A stretch of 64,000 nucleotides of DNA from Crocodylus rhombifer (Eukaryota > Chordata > Crocodylia > Crocodylidae): contig JAVSML010000978.1 of NCBI GenBank assembly GCA_038503035.1, positions 62,001 to 126,000 of the forward strand, read 5' to 3'. The notes under the pieces are model-generated. The model did not search any database, was not told where the DNA came from, and worked only from the letters and a program-made list of their open reading frames with translations. Positions 41,094 to 51,912 of this stretch are shown one piece after another; the first letter of the stretch is position 1, and every line of letters starts with the position of its first letter. The position numbers were made by a program, and so were the translations under genes.

Positions 41094-41548
41094 ATAATTT
41101 GTTCTGATCTGCTGTTCATATTTTAGTTTTGAATCAAGTATTTTGCATACCTCATCCTGGTCAAACACAGGCATAATATAATATTTGGAAACTGGAATAA
41201 TGGCAAATTTTGTCCAAAAAATGGATACAGAATGGTCATCAGCTAAAACTTAAAAGCCCTCCAATTTGTGTGATACCAACAACATGCAAACAAAAACTAA
41301 AGAGAGGTATGATGACAACTCTAAGCTACATCTACTCATTTCTCTTGCAGAAATCTCAGAAAGTCCTAATAAGCATCTGTTTCTCCTCACTTACTTCCTA
41401 GTCTACGGTGTTCTGTGAGGCTCTTCACTCTCACTTAGACATTTAGCAGTTACCTGAAACTTTGAAAACTTTGGATTTTGTAATCTCTAATGACACCAAT
41501 ATACAAGTCACTCTACCAATTCAACTTCCACCGTCACTGAACCTAGGG

Positions 41549-41899
41549 CAAGAGTGCTCAACCTTCACCCCTGCAGGCCAACTGTAGCCTGTAGAGCCAC
41601 TGCACCTGGCCTGCAGGGCTCCCCACAGGTTAGAAAATTCAGTGGTCAGGGAGCAGTTGCCATTCTCCCCCACTTCCAAATTCCCATGCCTGCTCCATGA
41701 GGCTGGATAGCGGCCAGACCACACGCACCCTTTCCCCATGGGGCTAGATTGAGGCTGGGCTGCCTCCCAGCCCTCTCCCCATAGCTGGATGAGGTCCTGC
41801 CACAGCTACTCCAAGCACTGAATCAGGGCCACCAGCTACATCTGGCTCATAGATGACCAGGGCACTGCCCACTCTGCCAGCCAAGGCTGAGCACCACTG
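41549..41899. mobile_element. Non-autonomous hAT element
   Basis: 351 bp. Ends CAAGAGTGCTCAACCTT and, reversed, CAGTGGTGCTCAGCCTT. Flanking 8-mers ACCTAGGG and CCGTAGGG match at 6/8. It is followed directly by a run of 25 A (41910-41934). Confidence 0.75.
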
Positions 41900-41909
41900 C
41901 CGTAGGGAG

Positions 41910-41934
41910 AAAAAAAAAAAAAAAAAAAAAAAAA
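41910..41934 (+). repeat. Poly-A tract of 25 bases
   Basis: Uninterrupted A run next to the right end of a hAT element. It could be a decayed retroposon tail or simple slippage; no retroposon body was recognised upstream. Confidence 0.9.
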
Positions 41935-42527
41935 GGACAAAAGCCAACAGAAATAATGGTGGCAGAAGAGGTTGAACATGGCAAAAGAAAAGTCACAGCG
42001 GATCCAGCCAGCACACATGACAAGTCGCTTAAAAACCTCACTGACTAATGATCAAAGGCAGGCTATCATCAACAAAATGGTTTGAGGCCTTCTGTAACAA
42101 TGTTGGCTCAACTTCTCCAGCCCTGCAGGCTGGATGAAGGATGTGGGGGCCAGTCCATAGGCCAGATTCAGTGTCAATGCAATCTGGACCACAGTGCTCC
42201 TCACGAGTTAAGAAATTCAGGTGGTGGTGGAGTGATGGCAACATTACCTGCCACAGCCATGAAAGCAATTAATGCTGCCACCACTCCCCCGCTGTCAAGT
42301 TTCCAGACCCGTAAGGAGTTCCAAGAGCCAGATAACATGGCTACCTACTGTAGCAATTCAGTTTCCTCCTTCAGAAAGCCAGAAGGCAACAACTGCCTTT
42401 CAGCTACAGCCCTGTGATCCAAGATGTCGTCACCTGCAAGTCTGACTACAGCATCTGATACTATACGACACTGAACAAAACAGAAAATGCAGCTGACACA
42501 AATGATCTTATTTAGGAAGTCCTTTCA

Positions 42528-42660
42528 CATCTTCTGATGAAGCGAGTCTGGGTTCACAGAAGTTTGTGTTCATATGCATATCTTAGTGTATGAAGATACA
42601 TCTCTACCCTTCCTTCTGACTGACTTCAGACTGAACACAGCTAACTATATCTCTCAAAAT
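42528..42660 (+). repeat. Fragment of a widespread amniote interspersed repeat
   Basis: Contains CTTCTGATGAAGCGAGTCTG followed by CAGAAGTTTGTGTTCATATG and, further on, TTCAGACTGAACACAGCTAA. This order resembles the common reptilian repeat reading 'CTGATGAAGTGGG...CACGAAAGCTTATG...CAGACTAACACGGCTA'. A second piece is at 45556-45655. I cannot name the family with confidence. Confidence 0.5.
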
Positions 42661-44145
42661 CTGATGATAATATGACTTTTGTGCTCCAGGGAATTTAAGA
42701 CTCTCCACTAGTTATTTATACAAGGTAAGAGTCTGTGTCCTAATCTAGCAGTCTCTTAATGGGCTGGAAATTAGTTACCTCTGAGATTCTCTCATCATCC
42801 ATGACCCAGTGAAACAATCCCACTGTGCAGTGTTAATGCAGTTTAAAACGGTCACAATAAGAAACTCAGCTTTTAAGGCAGAATATTCTGACAAGAGTCT
42901 AGCTAAAGAGCTTCTTGCCAAAAGGCATTAGACTCAGTCCAAGCCCATCTAGTCAGTTCAACATGTAATGTTAATCTTTGTTGAAAAGCAGCTTTCCAAA
43001 TTGTGGTCTGCACATTAAGCAGTGTGTAGCTGTTTTAACTGTGCTCAGCCCTGGTCAGCTTTTTTGAATTTTCAACTAAAAACTTGATAAGCATACACCA
43101 TGGTCCATGAGAAGTTTTGAGGGTTGACAGTAGACTGTTAGTCCAAAAGGTTTTGGAATCCCTGTTACATATAAAGCCTTCCCTTGATAGTGGGCTCCCC
43201 TCCTTCATCTTCACCTCCTGCCTCCCAAAAAAAAAAGACAAACCCTCAGAAAATTCTGGGACTCAGGAAGGGCAGTTAAAAGATAAGAAAAGATTTTGTT
43301 TCTCCTCCCCTTTTTTGTATAACTTAAGTTGATGTTCAGATTCCAAGATAGTAAGTGCCTTAAAAAAACATAAGAACAAATGCTTTTACTTTTAACATCA
43401 AATTGTATACGTTAAATTGGTCCAGGTCATAAAACTGTTTGTTCATAAAAAGATGGGGGAAAAAAAAAAGCTACCTCAGGGTCTCAATGTATTTTCCTAT
43501 AGTTTTTGCACAGCAATATTTACTCATCTGTAAAAAATACTTGTCTGTTAGATTCTGATTTTTCCTTCTTGGACTGAGTTATTTTTCACTATGCTGTCAG
43601 AAGACTGCTCTTCTCTTTCACCAAATAGCAGTTTAGGCAGTACATCCACAAATAATGACCTCTGGCACATCAAAGCATTTAACTGCAAATGAAAGATTTG
43701 CCTTTTGGGACAGACCTTTTAAATATTTGCATGATACTCTGACCATAGGCATGACAAAAACTGCCATCTATTGACATTTAAAAAAGCTTCAACCTGAAAC
43801 TTCAAAACTAAGAATTCAAAATGTATTATTTAGTAACCAGTTAGTAACCTGAGAGAAATCAGAAGCCGTTATTGTGAAATATTCCTAACAGAAAGGAGAG
43901 CTGCACATGAAGTTGCTGCTAAGCCAAATAAATAAATGCCACATAATTTAAGAGTAAAATTATGGGGAAACCTCATATAACAAGCACTATTAAAACATTC
44001 CTTGCATGAATATCGCCTTTGTTACTGTTCTTTTTCAAAAGAGTTCTGAGATCAACATGACGTCACCCTTAAAAGCTCTACCTTTCAAATATTTCAGGAA
44101 ATGGATTTTTTTTTTTTTTTTAAAGAAGGCAGAGCTGATTTGCAT

Positions 44146-44219
44146 CTTATAGTTTCATAATTTCTAGGGTCGGAAGGGACCTGATCAGGTCATCGAGTCC
44201 GACCCCCTGCCATGGCAGG
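44146..44219 (-). mobile_element. CR1 3' tail, minus orientation
   Basis: On the minus strand it reads GGGGGTCGGACTCGATGACC then CAGGTCCCTTCCGACCCTAG, the conserved CR1 3' end. A family A element starts 9 bases further on. Confidence 0.8.
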
Positions 44220-44227
44220 CAATAGAC

Positions 44228-45549
44228 CAGGGGCAGGCAATTATTTTGAGTGGAGGGCCGCTTACCCAGTTTTGGCAGAGGGCTATCGAGGGCCGCATGA
44301 GTACCTCCGCCCCTTGACGGGTACCCCACCCTTTGGTCACCATCTTGGGACAAACATCCCAGGGCTAGCACTGGTGGGGCCCAAAGTGGGGTGCAGGCTG
44401 GCAGGGGTCCATGGAGCTGAGCTGGGCTGCACCAGCAGGGAGTGGAGCTGGCCCAGCTCCATAGAGTCCCTGCCAGCTGGGACCCCACGCTCCTGCCACC
44501 CTGCTCTGGGCCCCACTGGCACTGGCCCCGGGACACCCGTGTGGGCCCCATGCTCCCACTGCCTCCCTGCCCACTCACACCCAGTGCCTCCTGGTCCTGT
44601 GGTACAGGCAGGGGGCAGCACACAGCCCTGACCAGCAAGGAAAAAGCTGGTGCTGAGTGTGGGGAAAAGTGGCCCCTCACCTTCCCCATAGCCAGTGCTC
44701 CCTACTTCAGGCACTTGCAGCAAACATGGGGCTGTCTGGAGCAAGCACAGGCAGCCCCAGGCAGGCTGCGAGCGGCTGCAGTGCAAAGCGCTAGCCATGG
44801 GGTGGGTGAGGGGCCACTTTTCCCCGTGCTCAGCACCAGCTTATAACCCACCCCACTGCCAGCCTGGTTACGAGGTGGTGCTGAGTGTGTGTTTGGGGGG
44901 GGGGGGGAGCAGACCCTCCCCGCCCCTTGCCCGGCACCCCATGCTGAAGCTGCTCCCAGTCCGCCTAGGGCTGCCTGCGCCTGCTCTGGACAGCCCCATG
45001 CGAACTGCAAGCACCTGCAGCATGGGGTGCCAGCCTTGGGGCAGGCAAGGGGCCGTTTTTCTACACACAGGCAAAGAGCCCCAGGGAAAAGCTGAGTGGG
45101 GGGGGGGGGGAGAGGAGTGGCCCCTCCCCCGCCCAGTGCCCAATGCTGCAGGTGCTCACAGCCTGCATGGGGCTGTCCAGAGTGGGCACAGGTAGCCTCA
45201 CGTGGACTGCAAGCAGCTGCAGCGTGGGGCACCGGGCTTGGGTGGGGAGGGACCGCTTCCCCCACTCGCGTTTCTTCCTTGCCTGGGGTCCCACCCCCTG
45301 AGCTTCCTGCACTAGGGCAGCTAGCCCAGAAACCCCGGAAGGGGCTGGGGCTGGGCAGGCTCCACTGTTGTTGGAGCCCACTGGGCTTCCCCTGGGTCCT
45401 ACTGACCTTGGTTCCTGTCATTTTTGACAGGAACCAAGGGCAGAGAAATATTAATTTTCCAAAATTTTTTTTAGGGGTCCCACAGACTGGATAGAATGGC
45501 CTCACAGGCCAGATTCAGCCCGCGGGTCGTATTTTGCCGCCCACCCCTC
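44228..45549 (+). mobile_element. Family A non-autonomous hAT-like element, long copy
   Basis: 1322 bp. The left end CAGGGGCAGGCAATTATTTT is that of the copy at 12273; the right end (CGTATTTTGCCGCCCACCCC) is that of the copies at 48408 and 56790. So this copy links the two end types of one family. Flanks CAATAGAC/TTACAGAC match at 5/8, a decayed duplication. The GC-rich body holds several related units around the word CTGCAAGCACCTGCAGC (44740-45230), a degenerate internal tandem repeat. Frames up to 267 codons on both strands are composition artefacts. Confidence 0.8.
45406..45439. repeat. Perfect 15-bp hairpin
   Basis: CCTTGGTTCCTGTCA, TTTT, then its exact reverse complement, near the right end of the long family A copy. 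Confidence 0.85.
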
Positions 45550-45555
45550 TTACAG

Positions 45556-45655
45556 ACTAACTAAATCAGAAATGTTTAAATTAGTCTATGAAGGACAAAT
45601 CTGCCCTGCCTTCTGCTTGACTTCATGCTAAACACAGCTAACTACCCCTCTCTCT
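45556..45655 (+). repeat. Second piece of the same amniote repeat
   Basis: Shares TTCTG..TGACTTCA..CT(G/A)AACACAGCTAACTA with 42620-42652. It begins right at the right border of the family A element at 44228-45549. Confidence 0.45.
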
Positions 45656-46196
45656 TTTTTTTAATGTTATTTCAAATGACCATTAAACTAATACCGGAGA
45701 TGCTCAACTTAAGGTGGGAAGAGGGGGAAAAAAGTCTTTCCCTTAACTTTCTTGTTAATCTTAAACACAAGTTGAATATACAGAGCCAAGTCTCCCTTCA
45801 TGCACACCCCAGTGTGTATTCTGCAGCCAATACACCTATCTGACTCTGATGCAGACATATAACCTATGAATTAAGCCCTCAGACTTAGGCAACCAATGAG
45901 ATCACAAAAATACATGAAGATTATGTCTGGCCTGCAAAACTTTTCATAATTTTGACTTTGTATACAGAAAAATAAACAGCTGAATTTTCAGATCTCAGTG
46001 CAGAACGCAGATCAAGGTGACACTCCAGAAATTTAACTGGTTCACAGAAGCACAAACTTTCCTAGGACCAAATGCCTGACTTCAGATTTAACACAGCAAA
46101 ATGCCCCAAGTTTATTATTGGAATCTCATAATTTTTGGTCCTTAAGCACAGCCCTTTTAAATCCTGGATTCCTAATCATTTTATTATATTATACAT

Positions 46197-46739
46197 CAGG
46201 GACGGGCAAAGTCCAGCCCATGGACCAGATCCGACCAGCAGTAGACTCCATTTCCCAGCAGCCCTTGCCCACATGACTGGGGCCAGTTTTCATGCAGACC
46301 CCAGGAGCAGCCAGGCTGTAACAGTGCAGGGATGGGGTTTCTAAGAAGACCAACCCTAGCATGGCTGGCAGGGCGCAGAACTACTCTGGGACTGGGCTGG
46401 GATCTTGCAGTGGTGACAGCATGGTCTAGAGATGGGGCAGAGACATGATCTGCAGCAAGCATGCTTCAAGCAGGGGCATGCAGGCAGCAGATCATGGCTC
46501 TGCTTCGGCTCCTTGAAGCGACAGCATGATCCGGAGCCGGGGCAGAGCCCCGGACCAGCTCCCCGTCCAACCACGTGCCCTGCTAGCACTACTGGGGCCA
46601 ATCTGAAGAGAAACCTCAGCCCCACACTATGGCTGCTGCTGCTGGGGTCTTCATGGAAACCGGCCCCAACCACATGGGCAGGGGCTGCTGGGAAATGGAG
46701 TCCAGTAGCCAACCAGATCCTTAATTTCACCCGCCTCTA
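46197..46739. mobile_element. Foldback hAT element
   Basis: 543 bp with 8-bp flanks TTATACAT/TTATATAT (7/8). The whole element is an imperfect palindrome: GACTCCATTTCCCAGCAGCC at 46244 pairs with the same words on the minus strand near 46700, and the arms run to a centre at about 46470 where ATGATCTGCAGCAAGCATGC faces GCATGCAGGCAGCAGATCAT. The ends CAGGGACGGG and, reversed, TAGAGGCGGG fit hAT. The central words recur in the element at 58578. Confidence 0.85.
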
Positions 46740-46873
46740 TTATATATATTGTAGTTACACCACACAAAGCAAGCAAATTACCTAGGCAAAATCCTGATAT
46801 TTTCTGCATCTTTGGTGCAGATGTAACATCAATATACTGAAACTAATGTTTTAAGAAAGTTGCCTACCTTAAC

Positions 46874-47146
46874 ACCGTGGGAACCAACCTTTTTGGCAGG
46901 CACGCTACAAATTAATCCTGAACCCTCCCCAAGAACAACCCCAAACCCCCTCCTCTGTCTGATCTGCTCCTCTTTTTTCTGCCCCATCTGCTGCTGTGCT
47001 GCCTGGTCCCTTCCTGGTCTGCAGCAAGCCACATATAAAGGCTGCCTGTTCCACTTGTAGTACATATGCTGCAGGGTGATCACCACTATCACAGCACATA
47101 CTGGACTGCTGGCAGAAGATATGCCACACCACTACAGAACTTGGTT
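46874..47146. mobile_element. Probable hAT derivative
   Basis: Begins near CCGTGGGAACCAACCTTTTT, similar to hAT ends of the CAGTGGTCCCCAACCTTTTT type. The right border is guessed from a weak inverted match (GAACTTGGTTAGCC). Boundaries are tentative. Confidence 0.35.
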
Positions 47147-47179
47147 AGCCTAACACATTTAGAAATAAATAGCAAGCAA

Positions 47180-48040
47180 CAGGGGTGAACTGATAGAGAT
47201 TTCTGGGGCAGATACCAATAGCCAATATTTAAGGAGGCATATCAGCCAATACCGAACCGATTTCCGATATAGCTGCTTCCAGCTAGTAAGTCCAGTGTGG
47301 TGGAAGGGGAGGGGGAAAGCAAGGAGCATGGGGAGGAGACAGATCAATGCCCCCCACCCCCCCATGGTGAGGGAGGGGGCAGGCACTGCCCAGGCAGGGT
47401 GGGGGGGAGCAGAGCCACAGCTCATGGATGGGCACCTCCCACTGCTGCTTGCACTCCAGAAAGGCACAGTGTGGGGGCATGTGCCCCCTGGATCTGCACA
47501 GGACAGGGTGGGCTGTGCGGGGCTCAGCTTTTCCCGGCACATGGGTGGACGCAGGGCATTAAGACAAGCCTGTGCTGGGCAGTGGCAGTGGAGGTGCTGG
47601 GAGCCAAGCGGCGGCCAAGTTTGGGGAGGATGCAGCATCTTTCCAGTGTCACCAGCACCCACTCCAAGCCCAGCCCCCACCAAGAGCCCCATGCAGCCCT
47701 GGCTGCAGCCTGCCCCACGCAGATCTGGGGGGCACATGCCCCGGGGTGCAAGCAATGGCAGGAGCTGCCCCCCACTGCCTGGGCAGCGCCTGCCCCTGCC
47801 CCCTCCCTCATTGCAGGGGGTGTTGATCTGCCCCTGCCACACCCCTTCTGTCCCCTTCTACCACACTGGACTTACCATTTGGAGGCAGCTCTCCATCCTG
47901 CCAACTGCACTCCTTGCTGCCTGAATGCTGCAATGTGGCTGCGCGCAGCACAGGCATTTATCAGGCCAATATCCAACACAGCCAGGTTTCTTTATATTGG
48001 TACTGATCCAATATCGGACCACTGTACTGGCGCACCACTA
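47180..48040. mobile_element. Family B foldback hAT element, copy 2 (complete)
   Basis: 861 bp with a perfect 8-bp duplication GCAAGCAA (47172-47179 and 48041-48048). Ends CAGGGGTGAACTGATA and, reversed, TAGTGGTGCGCCAGTA. Foldback arms: AGTCCAGTGTGGTGGAAGGG at 47290 pairs with CTTCTACCACACTGGACTTA near 47853; the arms continue to about 47500/47720. It lacks the central hairpin found in copies 1 and 3. Three frames of over 200 codons cross it; palindromic GC-rich sequence explains them. Confidence 0.92.
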
Positions 48041-48407
48041 GCAAGCAACCATTCAATTATAGCGTGTTAACCAAATACTATAGCAAAGATTTTCTTTTTA
48101 AATGAGAACATACTGTTTGGTTCCTGAAATATTTATTTGATGCCTATATTGATGACTTAATTAAGACAACAAACACAGTGAACAGCTGGAACTCACCAGT
48201 GAATTCAGGAACCACAAAACGCTCCACCTTTGAGACTCCTACTGCTTAGGGAACCTACATATGAACTCAGAAGCTTAAGTTAAGGCTTGGCTTATTTAAA
48301 AAAACAAATTAAAAAAGGAGAGAGAGACTGGCCTGTCACTAGTTCAAATCCTTATTAATTTCTTGTAAAACGGTTTTCAGATACCTTGTCTATAAAAGGC
48401 CCTACAC

Positions 48408-48566
48408 CAGGGGTGGGCAAAATGTGGTCTGCCGGAGGCCATTCTATCCGGCCCACAGGGCCTCTAAAAAGTTTAGAAAATTAATATTTACCTGCCCCTG
48501 GCTGCCTACCATACAGCCCCCGATGGCTTGCCAAAACTCAGTAAGCGGCCCTCAACAAACTCTAGC
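48408..48566 (-). mobile_element. Family A short copy, one end missing
   Basis: Starts CAGGGGTGGGCAAAATGTGG and follows the copy at 56790 for about 150 bases (GTTTAGAAAATTAATATTTA, then AAACTCAGTAAGCGGCCCTC) but stops before the AATAATTGCCCGC terminus. Confidence 0.75.
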
Positions 48567-49678
48567 TAATTTCCAAGCTACAGCGCAAATCAACATCTAC
48601 AGCACCTGCTGTATCTCTCACTGAGTATAAAATTTGAAATGCAGTTGAAAATAATGTATAATTAAAACTGGTATGCATGCCTGCTGCAGCAAATCTATCA
48701 TGGAAAATAAGATTTGTCACAGCTATATGCAAACCTGACAAGATCATAAAAATCAGTTCCCAACCTGCTGAGATACAAGTTTAACCATCTGGAGGTTGAG
48801 GAACAAAAATGAATGTCTTGTCTTCACTAGAAAGAATAAAATGTATTTAACGTTATGGTGCCATTCTAGCACAGAAGAGTTATAACATTTCAACTGAGAT
48901 AAAATTCTAGACAAAGCTGAGTTTACCTCAACCAAGTGTTGAAGCTACAACTACGTTGCCTGTGCTAGATTTTTAATACACTAACTGTCCCTGTGCCTTG
49001 ACAGATAGTACAAACTGCATCTCATTCATCACATCTTCAAATGTTAGATGCAAGAACTGGCACTGCTCTCATACTGGAGAGAAATGCTCTTTAGTCCCGA
49101 AGTTTTGTAATCGTCACCTCAGGTTGTTACTAAGGCTGAATTTCCAGGGGTGTGACTCCTTCCTTAACAAGAGTAAATGGCAGCGGTGTTTTCTCCAATT
49201 GCCCTGCGAGTTCACTTAAAATTTTTAGCCTGCTGTTTGCACCTATTTGAAGGCAGATAAATTTGACTGGGGCTTCCAGGGGTTTCTTATAAAGCTGCCA
49301 AACCAAAAGATCTGGCCTGCCTAAGACAAGTGGCAAGGAATTTTTTGGCAACATCTTTTCTTAGACTAGATTGTAAGATCATCTCACTGTAGACGATACT
49401 GAGAAGACAGTGCAAAAAAGGTCTCCTGAAAATATAAAAGTAATTCTTACACAACCTTGCATTAGGTGTACACCACAGAAAAACTATGACAAATTTTTCT
49501 GATTCCTCAAGGCTGAATCCAAACCACAGGGCACCTCATGAGCCAGATCCAGACCCACCTCTAGTGTGCAGCATAGCAAGCAGCAGCAGCATTACCCCTC
49601 ACCCCTGCTCAGAGAGGCCTGAGCCACTGTGTCAGCTTAGAGAGCTGCACTGAGTTAATGCTGCTGTCACTTAACCCA

Positions 49679-49834
49679 GTCTTTCCCAACCCGTGTGTTG
49701 TCAGAATTGAACAGGTGTGCTGCAGAAGTTTGCCATGGAAATGAGCTACAATAGGTATGAGGATGGGGAATACCTTAACAGGTATGTTGCAGAAAATTTT
49801 TATTAATGTAGGCGTGTCTTGGGCTGGAAAAGAC
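49679..49834. mobile_element. Short non-autonomous hAT element
   Basis: 156 bp with ends GTCTTTCCCAACCC and, reversed, GTCTTTTCCAGCCC, flanked by the perfect 8-mer TTAACCCA (49671-49678 and 49835-49842). The interior contains GTGTGCTGCAGAAG and GTATGTTGCAGAAA, an internal imperfect duplication. Confidence 0.75.
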
Positions 49835-50299
49835 TTAACCCACCTCAACCAAAACAAGTCCCCAGTGGGACTCTGTACCTGGGAATAGTGGTGGGCAGAC
49901 CACAGCAGCAGCTTTAACCCCAATGAAGTGGTTCAGGCTCCTGGGGAGAGGCTTCATACCCAGGACTTCAGCAGCGACTGCATGACACCAGCATTAACCA
50001 CCGTGGCTCATGGACCATTGAGCTGGCTCAGGGAACCACCTGCCCTGCTGCCCAATTCCCAGCCCCTCCAAGGACTGGATGACACATTCCATGGGCTGGA
50101 TGTTTCACACTCCACCACAGAATAAATATGAACACTGGCTGGTATATAATGCTCACCTATGCTCAGAATTAAAGTTGTTTTCATAGTCAACTATCTTAAC
50201 CCCACCCCAAGTTTAAGACAAATGTAACAGCGAGTGGCTGAAAATAAAATGTATAGTACATGACAACGATTAAACTATATAAACAAATACACGAGACAG

Positions 50300-51775
50300 A
50301 AAAAAAATGCACAAAACCTAATAGCTGGTTCCCAAAAGTGATAAATATCCATATATCCCACTGGAGCAGGACTGAGCCCTAGGAACAGTCGTGATGCCCC
50401 CAAGTGGCTGCACAGCTCCTGCTCCACTGCAGCAACCTCCCTTTTCTTCTTACCTGCCATGCCTTGATGGAATATTTTTTTTATTGTAAAAAGGAAAGCT
50501 GCCCCAAGGTCCCAGAGCAAGTCCCTGTCTGTTCTTTGGCCATGGGTTCCTCCCATATCCATTTGACCACAGTCCTGCCCTTCAGCGGGGGTCCCCCTGG
50601 CTCCTTTAGTGCCTCCAGGCACCAACTGCCTTAAGGACTATTTGTGGTCTCCTTCTGCCCCTACAGCCATGCCCATGCTTCATGGATAGTACTTCAAGTT
50701 GTCCACTGGGCCTGGTAGCCCATCTGTTATCAGTAGTTGTTTAACTATCAATTATGTAGCCTGCCAAGGCCCTGGCCCCAGCCTGGTTCCACTTGTGTTA
50801 GGCTTGAGCCCACTTTCAAGCTTTAGCCCTCCTCAACTTATGCCTCCTTTGTTTCCAGCCTCCCTACTGGGGCCTTCACTTTCGGCTCTCTGGGCCCCTT
50901 GCGCCATACGGCTATTGTGCTTTTGTCCCAGCCCTCAGGGTCCCTGACCCCAGGCCACGCTGCTCCCTCTGGCCCTGGTTCTCCCACCCCTGGCCTGCAT
51001 CAGCCCACAGACTTCTGGTCCCTGCCCCCAGGCCAGGCTGCCTGACCCTGACCTTCGCTCTCAAACCTTGGTCTAACGCTGCTCACCTGCCACAGCCCTC
51101 TGGGTCTCTGAGCCCAGGCTAGGCTGCCTGCTCCTGAATGCACACCAGGCACCTCTCTGTGACCTCCAGACCTACCCTGTAGCCACAATCCAGTCCTCTG
51201 GTTCTTAATCTGAACATAAACACAAGCAAGCCCACTGGCTGTATAACAAAAGACTCTCCCCACACTGGGTCAGTAACTTTCCCATTGGGCAGAAGTCCCC
51301 TTAACTCTTGCCTTATACCTTTCAAGGACAACTTGGGTACTGGTCAGTCCCTCTCCTGCATCCACCCTACTCAGGAGCTCCTCTCCCTGCTGCCTGAAGG
51401 GCCAACTGACTGCCTAGTCTTGTGCACCTCCCAAAACCCCGCTCCCTTGGGGCAGGCAGCTCTCCAGCCACCCAAGGGTTTACACCATTTTGGGCCTGAT
51501 AACCAGCCTGCCTTCCTCTGCTGCAGCTTAACTGTTGCTCACAGCTCCCACTTCTGGGCCACCATGATGTCTTTCCCTTAGCTGCTTGCTGTGGAGCAAC
51601 TAGCTCCAGGACAGCCTCTCCCCTGGTGGTAGCTACTACCCCATTCTTACTAGGCTTTATGGCAGCAAACTCTCTAGTGACTAGACTGCTTCCTAGCTGC
51701 CAGCCCCCACACAGCAAACTCAATCTGCCACTCTCTCCTTAAATAGGGGCCTTTGGATCCCTGTTACACTCAAAA
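50300..51775. repeat. Unclassified pyrimidine-rich, GC-rich segment
   Basis: About 1.5 kb, C/T-rich on the plus strand, contrasting with surrounding intron. On the minus strand it would begin TGTAACAGGGATCC, with TATTTAAGG shortly after, reminiscent of an LTR border, but no partner LTR, primer site or retroviral domain was seen. No terminal inverted repeat was found either. Confidence 0.3.
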
Positions 51776-51844
51776 GTCCACTGGGCAACATGTTTCTAAC
51801 ACATCTGAGAATAGGTGTACTTGTGACCTCTTTTATTAATACAT

Positions 51845-51912
51845 TATGAGGAACGGCTGAAGGGACTGGGTTCACTTAGTCCAGAGAAGAGAACACTAAG
51901 AGGGGACTTAAT
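51845..51912 (+). mobile_element. CR1/L3 fragment interrupted by a family B element
   Basis: Reads GAACGGCTGAAGGGACTGGG then TCCAGAGAAGAGAACACTAA and GGGGACTTAAT. It resumes after the family B element at about 53031 with ATATCAGCCTTTAACTAC, the expected continuation in CR1-type 3' regions. Confidence 0.65.

Noticed and set aside
41910..41934. Poly-A tract as the tail of a processed pseudogene
   Set aside because: Sequence upstream is a hAT element with its own target duplication, and no coding-derived sequence or retroposon duplication was seen.
44702..45505. 267-codon open frame on the minus strand, and similar long frames at 47159-47842, 47297-48070, 58819-59436 and 62254-63183
   Set aside because: All lie in GC-rich palindromic transposons or the CpG island, have overlapping equally long frames on the other strand, low-complexity Pro/Gly/Ala/Ser composition and no domain. 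They are composition effects.
50300..51775. LTR retrotransposon on the minus strand
   Set aside because: Only a TG start and a TATA-like word support it; no paired LTR, primer-binding site or retroviral domain. Kept as unclassified.
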